From: Hungatella sp. UBA5982
GTDB taxonomy: Bacteria > Bacillota > Clostridia > Lachnospirales > Lachnospiraceae
Direction: 5' to 3'
NCBI GenBank assembly: GCA_002429965.1
Contig: DJBG01000176.1
Span: forward strand, 17,356 to 25,451
Length of the DNA: 8,096 nucleotides
The notes under the pieces are model-generated. The model saw only the letters and a list, made by a program, of their open reading frames with translations, searched no databases and was not told the origin of the DNA. The translations under genes and the position numbers were made by a program. Below are positions 1-5,968 of this stretch, piece after piece (position 1 is the first letter of the stretch; each line of letters starts with the position of its first letter).

Positions 1-2
1 GA

Positions 3-1346
3 GCCCTTATTTTTTCCTGCTTCTATGCCATGTTTGGGGTGATCAGGGAAAAGAAGCGGTTTTTGCTGTTTGCTTTTTTGGCGGCAGGCTGTTCCCTGCT
101 GTCCATATTTAACATTACCATACGGATCACCAATCTGTTGGTCGATTTTCTCCTTCCCATATATACCCTTGTATTGTTTGTGATGATATACAGGTATCAG
201 AGGGAAATAAAGAAGGCCTGCATTTGCATCATACCTGTAGCAGGGCTAATAATGATTATAAAAAATACCGGAACCATATTTGCGGGAATTGGATTTCTTT
301 ATCTGATTTATGTCTGGTTAAAGAACAAGGATAAATCCTTCTGGAAAAATGGGCTGGCAGTGCTTCTTTCCGTGGGAGCTGCTTCTATTCCATATCTTTT
401 ATGGAATATCCATATGGCGGTTAATTTCCAGGGGGTGGAAAATAAGTTTGAAGTTTCTGCCAACAACCTCCACGGCATTACCGGAGGAAAAAGTCCGGAA
501 GAGATACGTCAGATAGCCGATCTGTTTGTCAAATCAGTGTTTAATATCACAAGCCGCCCTGCCATGGGGATTCTGGGTGTAGATGCGGCCGCCATATTAG
601 CCAGTGTATTTGCAGCCGCCCTGTTAAAGAAAAGCTGGAACTTATGGAAGGCGCTGATCGCATTAAACATGGTTCTTATCGGTTACTATCTCGGCATTCT
701 TGCCCTTTATGTCTTCTCCATGCCTCTTGACGAGTCCCTCCGATTGGCTGGGTTTGAACGTTACGCATCAAGTATCGTGGTTTTGTTTGCCGGAGGGCTG
801 GTGCTGTGCGCAACCGTTGACCTTGAAAATTCGTTTTATTATAAATCCGGTGAGCTGCCGGATTACCGGGCGTTTAAAACCGTGGAAAGCAAGGACCGGT
901 ATCAAAAGGGCATCATCTTTTTTATGGCGTTAGCCATAACCCTTCTGATGTCAGAATACAATGGCATGCAGACCATCCGGCGTTCCTATAAAACGACCCT
1001 GCCTTACAAGGTATATCAGGTTACGGGAGACCGCTGGTATTCCGGCGGCAAGGTGGACGAAAACAGATATTTATTCTATGCATCGGATGTGGACAGCCAG
1101 GTAACGGATTATTATCTGCAATACATTGGGAGATATATGCTTTATGCCCCCAACGTAGACGGCATCTGTGCATTTTATGAAGATAACCTGATTCATCTGT
1201 TAAGCAGCTATGATTTCCTTGTTATAGTTGAAAGCGATGGGGATGCAAAACATCTGATGCAAAAGTATTTTGGCGTTTCCGGGAAGGAAGGGATTTATAG
1301 GATCATTCATTCCAATGAGAGACTGGCAATAGAGCTGGTGGAATAA
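3..1346 (+). CDS. Polytopic membrane protein, 3' part (5' end outside window); possible GT-C type glycosyltransferase
   Basis: The reading frame is open from the first complete codon at base 3, and the residues before the first ATG at base 30 are hydrophobic, so that ATG is probably internal and the gene starts upstream. Counting from that ATG there are roughly seven to nine hydrophobic segments, near residues 11-30, 36-56, 62-97 (probably two), 108-125, 185-199, 207-229, 248-262 and 294-308. A hydrophilic C-terminal domain of about 130 residues follows. A loop with the sequence MPLDESLRLAGFERY precedes one membrane segment. An acidic/Arg-Tyr loop in this position, with a soluble tail outside the membrane, recalls GT-C fold glycosyltransferases and polymer-assembly membrane proteins of clostridia. 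That is a resemblance only; I see no diagnostic catalytic motif. The gene ends 88 bases before the convergent chemoreceptor gene, with a shared terminator between them. I am sure it is a real membrane protein but not of its function. Confidence 0.8.
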   Translation, partial: ALIFSCFYAMFGVIREKKRFLLFAFLAAGCSLLSIFNITIRITNLLVDFLLPIYTLVLFVMIYRYQREIKKACICIIPVAGLIMIIKNTGTIFAGIGFLYLIYVWLKNKDKSFWKNGLAVLLSVGAASIPYLLWNIHMAVNFQGVENKFEVSANNLHGITGGKSPEEIRQIADLFVKSVFNITSRPAMGILGVDAAAILASVFAAALLKKSWNLWKALIALNMVLIGYYLGILALYVFSMPLDESLRLAGFERYASSIVVLFAGGLVLCATVDLENSFYYKSGELPDYRAFKTVESKDRYQKGIIFFMALAITLLMSEYNGMQTIRRSYKTTLPYKVYQVTGDRWYSGGKVDENRYLFYASDVDSQVTDYYLQYIGRYMLYAPNVDGICAFYEDNLIHLLSSYDFLVIVESDGDAKHLMQKYFGVSGKEGIYRIIHSNERLAIELVE

Positions 1347-1365
1347 AAATCCGTATACAAATAAT

Positions 1366-1431
1366 GCCGCTTCATTATGAATGATGATTATTAATTGGTC
1401 ATGAATCATTCATTATGAAGCGGCTTTTATT
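1366..1431. terminator. Bidirectional intrinsic terminator between convergent genes
   Basis: Arms at 1366-1385 and 1405-1424 are complementary at 19 of 20 positions, beginning with GCCGCTTCATTATGAATGAT, and enclose a 19-nt loop. On the + strand the stem is followed by TTTTATT, which suits termination of the membrane-protein gene. On the - strand the stem is followed by a weaker AT-rich tract with a T run further on, so it may also serve the chemoreceptor gene, whose stop codon lies about 10 bases away. Confidence 0.85.
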
Positions 1432-1433
1432 AA

Positions 1434-3401
1434 TTAAAACTTAAACTGGTCCATAAGGCCATTTAAAATCTGGGCCTGACTGGAGAGCTCTTCGCTGGTA
1501 GCTGCGCTCTCTTGTGCAGTAGCAGAATTGGTTTGCACAACGCCGGATATCTGGTCGATTCCTAAGGCCACCTGGGCAATGGAGCTTGCCTGTTCCTGGG
1601 ATGCTGTGGTGATTTCATATATCAGGGAAGCCATTTTTTCGGAAGAAGCGGCGATCAGTTCCAGAGAATCCGCTGTTTCCCCTACGATCCCTGTTCCCTT
1701 CTGCACCGACAGGGAAGAACTTTCGATGAGGGAGGCAGTGTTTTTTGATGCCTCTGCGCTTTTTGACGCAAGGTTGCGCACTTCGTCAGCAACGACGGCA
1801 AAACCCTTTCCTGCTTCTCCGGCACGGGCGGCTTCAACCGCCGCATTTAAGGCCAGGATATTGGTCTGGTAGGCGATATCCTCGATGGTTTTAATGATCT
1901 TCCCGATTTCACTGGAGGTCTGGTTGATCTCGTTCATTGCATCGGTCATTCTCTTCATCTGTTCTTTACCATTATCCAGCTGGGAAGAAGTTTCCTTTGC
2001 CTGGAGGGTGGCTTCCTCTGCATTTTTAGCATTTAGATCCACATGAGAAGAAATAAGGCTTATGGTGGCCACCAGCTCTTCCACAGAACTGGCCTGCTCC
2101 GTAGCTCCCTGGGAGAGAGCCTGCGCCCCTGCGGATACCTGCTCCGCACCGGAGGCTACTTCCTCAGAGGACTGGTTGATCCTTAGGAGAGTATCTCTAA
2201 GCCTGGACTGCAGCTGGGTCATGGACTGTAGGATTCCGCCAAACCCTCCTGCATAGGCGGATTCGCAGCTGGAAGAAACCGTTAAGCTGCCCTCTGCCAT
2301 CTCATTGAGAATATGATCCACATCTCCGATGATCATTTTTAGCCCGTCCACCAGTTCCTGGGTAGCTCCTGCAAGTACACCGGTTTCGTCCTGGCTGTTA
2401 ATAACGGGAACAGTAGAATCTAAATCGCCCTGCACCAGCCTTTTTAAGCGTTCGGCACAGGCATTTACGGGATTTCCGATTTTTCCGGCCAGGACAACGG
2501 ATATGATTCCGGCCACAATCAGTGCTGCGATGAGCAGTATTACCGAAATGATGATTCCGGTTGTGGTTGCTCCCATAAAGTCAGTCATGGGCGCTTTGAG
2601 GCCGAAGCTCCAGCCGTCAGTCCCTTCAATGGGCGCATAAGCCAGGAATTCGTTTACACCACCCTTGTTGTAACGGCCAAAGCCGCTTTTTCCTTCGGTC
2701 ATTCCCTTCTCAAGAGCAGCAAGGGCTGCCAGTCCGGGATCTGTCTTTGCAATGTCCTGGGTATTTGTCACATTGGTAACATTCTCCATATCCACGTCGG
2801 CAATGATGCCGCCGTTTCTGTTCAATATGTAGGAGCTGCTTCCCTTGCTTATCTTTATGCTGGCAACGATGTCATTTAAAAAAGTCTCAGTGGGAACAAA
2901 ATATACGACGCCTACTACTTTGGAATTCGGAATTCCTTTATCCCACAATGGGGCGGATATTATAATGGTAAGCTGTCCTGTGATCTTACTGATCAGGGGA
3001 TCGGATACCGCTGTCTCGCCCTTTAGGGATTTCTGGAAATAGTCCCGGTCAGAGTAGTCTTTTCCATCGAATAAACTGATCCCGTCTGCTCCCAGTATGT
3101 TTCCCCGCTGGAAGCCGTGGGCCTTCGCTTTCTGGTCTAAAATGGTTTTTTTATCCTCCACGCTGATTCCTGAACTGGAAAGACTGTCAATGCTGCCGAC
3201 TTCATAGGCAATCGTTTTATAAATGTCCAGTTCTTTGGAAACCCGCTGTGATGCGGTGAGGGCCAGCTCCGTCATGGTCTGGTTCATAGTTCCGATCATG
3301 CTGGAATAGTTTAAATAAATGCTGGTACCTCCCACTGCACATAGGGAAAGAAATACCGTCAAAGCCATGCTAAGCAATATTTTCATTTTTATACTTTTCA
3401 T
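1434..3401 (-). CDS. Methyl-accepting chemotaxis protein (dCache - HAMP - MCP signalling domain)
   Basis: This is a transmembrane chemoreceptor of 655 residues that would signal to CheA/CheW. Order of parts: membrane segment at about 6-30; extracellular double-Cache region at about 31-277, with the typical stretch [14 protein letters not shown] and SAPL; second membrane segment at about 282-306; HAMP at about 303-355; a second HAMP-like linker ([12 protein letters not shown]) to about 400; then the coiled-coil signalling domain to the end. The hairpin tip is the conserved [20 protein letters not shown] and [15 protein letters not shown] near 509-545. Candidate methylation stretches are EQASSVEEL and QEQASSIAQ. 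There is no C-terminal CheR-binding pentapeptide (it ends MDQFKF). A GTG two codons upstream at 3407 is in frame, but AAAGGAGG at 3409-3416 lies 1 base from it and 7 bases from the ATG at 3401, so I chose the ATG. No other chemotaxis gene is in the window, so it appears to be a stand-alone receptor. The ligand is unknown. Confidence 0.95.
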   Translation of the reverse strand: MKSIKMKILLSMALTVFLSLCAVGGTSIYLNYSSMIGTMNQTMTELALTASQRVSKELDIYKTIAYEVGSIDSLSSSGISVEDKKTILDQKAKAHGFQRGNILGADGISLFDGKDYSDRDYFQKSLKGETAVSDPLISKITGQLTIIISAPLWDKGIPNSKVVGVVYFVPTETFLNDIVASIKISKGSSSYILNRNGGIIADVDMENVTNVTNTQDIAKTDPGLAALAALEKGMTEGKSGFGRYNKGGVNEFLAYAPIEGTDGWSFGLKAPMTDFMGATTTGIIISVILLIAALIVAGIISVVLAGKIGNPVNACAERLKRLVQGDLDSTVPVINSQDETGVLAGATQELVDGLKMIIGDVDHILNEMAEGSLTVSSSCESAYAGGFGGILQSMTQLQSRLRDTLLRINQSSEEVASGAEQVSAGAQALSQGATEQASSVEELVATISLISSHVDLNAKNAEEATLQAKETSSQLDNGKEQMKRMTDAMNEINQTSSEIGKIIKTIEDIAYQTNILALNAAVEAARAGEAGKGFAVVADEVRNLASKSAEASKNTASLIESSSLSVQKGTGIVGETADSLELIAASSEKMASLIYEITTASQEQASSIAQVALGIDQISGVVQTNSATAQESAATSEELSSQAQILNGLMDQFKF

Positions 3402-3408
3402 TATCACT

Positions 3409-3416
3409 CCTCCTTT
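3409..3416 (-). promoter_or_regulatory. Shine-Dalgarno site deciding the chemoreceptor start
   Basis: On the - strand AAAGGAGG is followed by AGTGATA and then ATG. The 7-base spacing favours the ATG at 3401 over the GTG at 3407, which would be only 1 base from the site. Confidence 0.8.
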
Positions 3417-3471
3417 GTACTTCGCTTAAGCCGGAAAAAACAGGGTTTGAAAGCGAGACTTTTTGAACTTA

Positions 3472-3500
3472 AGTATACTTTATGTTGGGAAAAATGTCTA
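3472..3500 (-). promoter_or_regulatory. Sigma-A-like promoter of the chemoreceptor gene
   Basis: On the - strand TAGACA (-35, 5 of 6 to consensus, 3495-3500) and TATACT (-10, 5 of 6, 3472-3477) are separated by exactly 17 bases. The -10 hexamer lies about 70 bases before the start codon. I found no convincing flagellar sigma-D type promoter, so expression need not be tied to the flagellar regulon. Confidence 0.6.
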
Positions 3501-3545
3501 ATTCCTTTTCTATGATATGATGTAAAATGTCAATAAACAAGTCAT

Positions 3546-3755
3546 TTGCAGAAAAATAAAAGCGGAATCAATGACTCCCTGAGGGGCCGAAGCGCAGCAG
3601 ATTATCTATCCGATTTGGACCATTCCAATATTATTCGAAAGGTGTTGGCAATTGCTGCCTTTAATGCTCTGTCCGCTGCCTGCTGGCAAAGTGGAGCGGC
3701 AAAAGGGTATCAGCTCCAAACAGGGGTAGTATTTATTCACCAAAAACTGTTTTAA
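3546..3755 (+). pseudogene. Remnant of a DUF4213/DUF364-like protein gene
   Basis: The frame is open only after a TAA at 3534. It would have to start at a TTG without any ribosome binding site, yet the translation looks protein-like: GINDSLRGRSAADYLSDLDH, then SNIIRKVLAIAAFNALSAACW, then TGVVFIHQKLF and a stop. The pattern L-x-GR-x-A-x-(D/E)-L ... SN-x(4)-(A/V)-x-(A/G)-x-A-x-x-NAL resembles the C-terminal half of the N-terminal domain (DUF4213) of DUF364 family proteins, which are metal-chelation-related Rossmann-like proteins. If so, the first half of that domain and the entire C-terminal DUF364 domain are missing. Its upstream neighbour is the chemoreceptor promoter, which occupies the place where the 5' end should be. 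The family assignment is from memory of the pattern; a short unrelated gene cannot be excluded. Confidence 0.5.
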
Positions 3756-3951
3756 TCAGCGGGGTATTGACAGTGATGCAGTTCGGATGAAATGTTTGAA
3801 TTCCCGGTACATTAATATATCTATAATTATAGGATAGCACGATACTGTAACCGATTCCCATATATTATCCACAACAAGTGCGGAAGTAACGAATCTTTTA
3901 CCAATGCCTCAGGAAGCTCCAAATACGTTGTGGATGAATTTGGGGTACGTC
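3756..3951. other. Intergenic stretch with no recognisable gene
   Basis: Both strands were read in all frames. There are short open stretches (for example 3816-4000 on the + strand, without a start codon), but none gives a recognisable protein or has a ribosome binding site. The stretch contains one perfect DnaA-box 9-mer (TTATCCACA, 3865-3873) and an inverted near-copy (TGTGGATGA, 3929-3937). It may be the decayed remainder of whatever was once linked to the preceding gene fragment. Confidence 0.5.
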
Positions 3952-3980
3952 TTGCATTTCAAGGTAATTTATGCTATAGT
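3952..3980 (+). promoter_or_regulatory. Extended -10 promoter of queT
   Basis: TATAGT at 3975-3980 is preceded by TG at 3972-3973 (extended -10). A weak -35, TTGCAT at 3952-3957, lies 17 bases upstream of the -10 hexamer. Transcription would begin near 3987, about 50 bases before the preQ1 aptamer. Confidence 0.55.
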
Positions 3981-4039
3981 AACCCCGTACCAAGGTCGTA
4001 GAATTCCTTGATTAATAAGGAGTTTTGCAAGTAAAGACC

Positions 4040-4082
4040 GGTGTGTTCGAGACCTTCCACACCTAAAACAAAACTAAAGGAG
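4040..4082 (+). promoter_or_regulatory. preQ1-I riboswitch
   Basis: This is a cis-regulatory aptamer for the queuosine precursor preQ1. Stem P1 is GGTGTG (4040-4045) with CACACC (4058-4063). The 12-nt loop TTCGAGACCTTC (4046-4057) has the same length as the Bacillus subtilis queC aptamer loop and keeps its UUC start, the AG at loop positions 5-6 and the final C, which is the nucleotide that pairs with the ligand in that class. The A-rich tail ends in CTA (4074-4076), which can pair with the loop AG to form the pseudoknot. The Shine-Dalgarno AAAGGAG starts at 4076, inside or directly beside that pseudoknot, so ligand binding should block translation as in the Thermoanaerobacter type. No terminator lies between aptamer and gene. 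The downstream gene is a queT transporter, a usual target of this class. Confidence 0.87.
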
Positions 4083-4090
4083 AAATGAAT

Positions 4091-4600
4091 ATGCATTACA
4101 AAACTTCAGAAAAGACCTATTTTATGGTCTTTTCAGCGGCGATTGCTGCAGTCTACACTGTGCTGACCATGGTTTTTGCACCTGTCAGCTTCGGCCCAAT
4201 CCAGTTTAGAATTTCCGAGATTCTCTGTATTCTGCCATTTTTTACTCCGGCAGCAATACCTGGATTGTTCATTGGGTGTTTCCTGTCAAATTTATTATGC
4301 GGAGCAGCTACCCTGGATGTGATTTTCGGAAGTATTGCAACCCTGATCGGAGCTATCGGTTCCTATAAGCTTCGGAAAAACAGATGGTTGGTATGCCTCC
4401 CGCCGATTTTAGCAAATACCATAATTATCCCATGGGTTCTGCGGTACGCATACGGCTCAGAGGATATCATCTGGTATGCGATGTTTACGGTTGGAGCAGG
4501 GGAAATTCTCGTGATTGGGGTTCTTGGAAACATACTGCTTGGCGTGCTGAACAGCTACAGGCATGTAATATTCGGGCGTTTCCTGTCAGATAAAAAATAG
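4091..4600 (+). CDS. queT: Queuosine-precursor ECF transporter, S component QueT
   Basis: This small integral membrane protein of 169 residues binds a queuosine precursor such as preQ1 and delivers it through a shared ECF energy-coupling module that is not encoded here. It shows the family marks (Pfam QueT, formerly DUF988): SFGPIQFRISEILCILPFF near the N terminus, a glycine-rich stretch GLFIGCFLSNLL, LDVIFGSIATLIGAIGSY, then LPPILANTIIIPWVL and a final GEILVIGVLGNILLGVL helix. Five to six membrane segments fill nearly the whole chain, and the length is normal for the family. Two in-frame ATGs are possible. The Shine-Dalgarno AAAGGAG ends at 4082, only 2 bases before the ATG at 4085 but 8 bases before the ATG at 4091, so I chose the latter. 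The preQ1-I riboswitch directly upstream supports the identification and predicts repression when preQ1 is plentiful. Confidence 0.95.
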   Translation: MHYKTSEKTYFMVFSAAIAAVYTVLTMVFAPVSFGPIQFRISEILCILPFFTPAAIPGLFIGCFLSNLLCGAATLDVIFGSIATLIGAIGSYKLRKNRWLVCLPPILANTIIIPWVLRYAYGSEDIIWYAMFTVGAGEILVIGVLGNILLGVLNSYRHVIFGRFLSDKK

Positions 4601-4656
4601 CCTCCGGAATGATACGGTGCCGCAGCATAGCTCCAAGTATTTAAAAGCTACTTTTG

Positions 4657-4703
4657 AGCTTGTTCAGGTGTTTTGTAATCAGCAGCCTGAATAAGCTTTT
4701 TTT
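4657..4703 (+). terminator. Intrinsic terminator after queT
   Basis: AGCTTGTTCAGG (4657-4668) pairs with CCTGAATAAGCT (4686-4697) as 12 pairs with one G-U wobble, around a 17-nt loop. A run of seven T begins at the last stem base. The stem lies about 57 bases after the queT stop. Confidence 0.9.
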
Positions 4704-4779
4704 GTTATAAATAGCAAATGAATTCCATAAAAGTATTATTACAGAGAGTGTTTTCTTCCCTCATATCACAGAATTAATA

Positions 4780-4843
4780 GGCGGGTTACAATCAGTATAT
4801 AAATTTAGCCGAATATGGAAAATGTTACCAAAATGTAACCGCC
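4780..4843. repeat. Nested inverted repeats, possible operator
   Basis: GGCGGGTTACA (4780-4790) is matched by the inverted TGTAACCGCC (4834-4843) with one extra G in the left arm. Between them GTTAC (4824-4828) is inverted as GTAAC (4835-4839) across 6 bases. The right-hand elements overlap the only plausible -35 position for the next gene, as a repressor or activator site would. No regulator is known. Confidence 0.45.
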
Positions 4844-4855
4844 TTCGTTTATAAT
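4825..4855 (+). promoter_or_regulatory. Probable promoter of the duplicated-domain gene
   Basis: TATAAT at 4850-4855 is a perfect -10. The best -35 is TTACCA (4825-4830, 4 of 6) at a long 19-base spacing. The weak -35 and its overlap with a palindrome suggest a regulated promoter. Confidence 0.5.
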
Positions 4856-4887
4856 TATAACATAACATAAGGATGATGGTGGAAATT

Positions 4888-5772
4888 ATGACAAAAGGAA
4901 GAGTGAGTGTAGTTCGCGGTACCGACCGGTATATTACCGTAGCAGTGGATGAATGCGACGATTGGAGCATTAAAGGGGTTATGTTTCATTGCGATGATTC
5001 TCAGGGAAGCCTATACGGCAGTATGTTGGAGATGATTTTAAATATGGACCGTATATTTGATTCCATGGGCTGTCCAAAACAGACATTTCAAATGCGTCAT
5101 TTTCCCGGAACCAATCCTCCTGATTTTGTGACCAGGATCAGTAAAGAGAGTGAACGAAAGGGAAAACGGAATACCTTCCGTATATATGTGCAGTATCGTT
5201 ACCATGCCAGCTGGCAGGGACTGATCCACTGGGAGGAAGGAGACCGGCAGGAGCCGTTTGAAAGCACGCTTCAATTAATTCTTTTAATGAACCAGATGTT
5301 AAGAAGAGATTTCCAGATGGGACAGGAAGGGGAATCATTGAATTCCTTCCATGTGGCCATTGATGCTTATGATTCCGGGCAGTTTCTGGGAAACTATCAA
5401 AATATACCTGCTGACTTAACAGAACGGCACGAAGTTATGTCTGACCTGGCAGGGACCCTTGGGAATTTTATGAAGGTCAAGGTTTTAAAGGAAAAAATTC
5501 CAAAGTATGGAATGCAATATGGACGTCTGATTTCCGATGAGGTTTGTTCCATGTGCAGGAGAGGCGGGCAAAAGGCAACCTTTTCTATTAAAATAATGTT
5601 TCGTGAGCATTCTACATGGCAAGGCATTATTTACTGGCGGGACGGCAGGGGGGAGCAGCCTTTCCGGAGTTTCAAGGAAATGCTTTATCTGATGGTATCA
5701 GCGGTGGGTGTTCCGCAGGAAAGCAGTGGTAACCTTGTAGAAGATGTGCCGCCAATTGCACTGGGTTCATAA
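4888..5772 (+). CDS. Uncharacterised protein with internal duplication (two A-B units)
   Basis: I do not recognise a named family. The predicted product is about 294 residues, without signal peptide or membrane segment, so probably cytoplasmic. It has two halves of similar plan. Part B1 (about 96-138) and B2 (about 231-273) align without gaps over 43 residues with 16 identities, sharing TF-x-I, R-x-H, WQG-(L/I)-I-x-W, G and PF-x-S and ending in a hydrophobic helix. Part A1 (about 14-66, YITVAVDECDD) and A2 (about 154-203, FHVAIDAYDSG) are more distantly similar, each a beta strand plus D-x-x-D/E turn followed by a helix. The second half has CSMC near 220-223, a possible metal or disulfide pair. 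Four in-frame starts exist (4873, 4876, 4879, 4888). I chose 4888 because GGTGG at 4878-4882 sits 5 bases before it, whereas AAGG abuts the ATG at 4873. It is monocistronic, with its own promoter and terminator. The coding frame is secure; the function is not. Confidence 0.85.
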   Translation: MTKGRVSVVRGTDRYITVAVDECDDWSIKGVMFHCDDSQGSLYGSMLEMILNMDRIFDSMGCPKQTFQMRHFPGTNPPDFVTRISKESERKGKRNTFRIYVQYRYHASWQGLIHWEEGDRQEPFESTLQLILLMNQMLRRDFQMGQEGESLNSFHVAIDAYDSGQFLGNYQNIPADLTERHEVMSDLAGTLGNFMKVKVLKEKIPKYGMQYGRLISDEVCSMCRRGGQKATFSIKIMFREHSTWQGIIYWRDGRGEQPFRSFKEMLYLMVSAVGVPQESSGNLVEDVPPIALGS

Positions 5773-5788
5773 GAACTGTGTCATAAAG

Positions 5789-5829
5789 TGCACTTTACAG
5801 AACATAAAATCTGTAGGGTGCATTTTTTT
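5789..5829 (+). terminator. Intrinsic terminator after the duplicated-domain gene
   Basis: TGCACTTTACAGA (5789-5801) pairs with TCTGTAGGGTGCA (5810-5822) as 13 pairs, two of them G-U, around an 8-nt loop, followed by seven T. The A-rich bases before the stem can extend it into the T run. It lies 16 bases after the stop codon and separates this gene from murC. Confidence 0.9.
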
Positions 5830-5842
5830 GATTGTAATTATA

Positions 5843-5874
5843 TTGTAGATTTTCTCGGTGCTTTCTTATATAAT
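5843..5874 (+). promoter_or_regulatory. Probable promoter of murC
   Basis: TTGTAG (5843-5848) can act as -35 with TATATA (5867-5872, 18-base spacing) or, less well, TATAAT (5869-5874, 20-base spacing) as -10. The murC start is about 95 bases downstream, leaving a leader without obvious aptamer or terminator. Confidence 0.45.
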
Positions 5875-5887
5875 AAAGAAGAAAGCA
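5859..5887. repeat. 9-bp inverted repeat flanking the murC -10 element
   Basis: TGCTTTCTT (5859-5867) and AAGAAAGCA (5879-5887) are perfectly complementary with 11 bases between them, and the presumed -10 lies at the centre. It could be an operator or a small hairpin at the start of the transcript. No regulator can be named. Confidence 0.45.
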
Positions 5888-5968
5888 GTTGCCTTTACAT
5901 AAGAAAAGCGTTAAAAGTAATGGAAGGCATCAGTTATTACAGAAAACAAAATTAAGGATGGAAAAAGC

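Noticed and set aside
1528..3042. Several + strand ORFs of 64-114 codons opposite the chemoreceptor
   Set aside because: They are antisense shadows of a clear MCP gene, without ribosome binding sites or recognisable products.
3767..3800. Perfect -35 hexamer TTGACA at 3767-3772
   Set aside because: No acceptable -10 lies 16-19 bases downstream and no gene begins nearby; the queT promoter at 3952-3980 is better placed.
4025..4066. 13-codon upstream ORF starting with TTG after AAGGAG and ending inside the preQ1 aptamer
   Set aside because: The Shine-Dalgarno to start spacing is only 2 bases, the start is TTG and the frame runs through conserved aptamer bases.
4645..4661. AAGCT/AGCTT hairpin that would compete with the queT terminator as an antiterminator
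   Set aside because: Only five pairs, and it lies after the gene, where no downstream gene is co-transcribed; probably chance in an AGCT-rich stretch.
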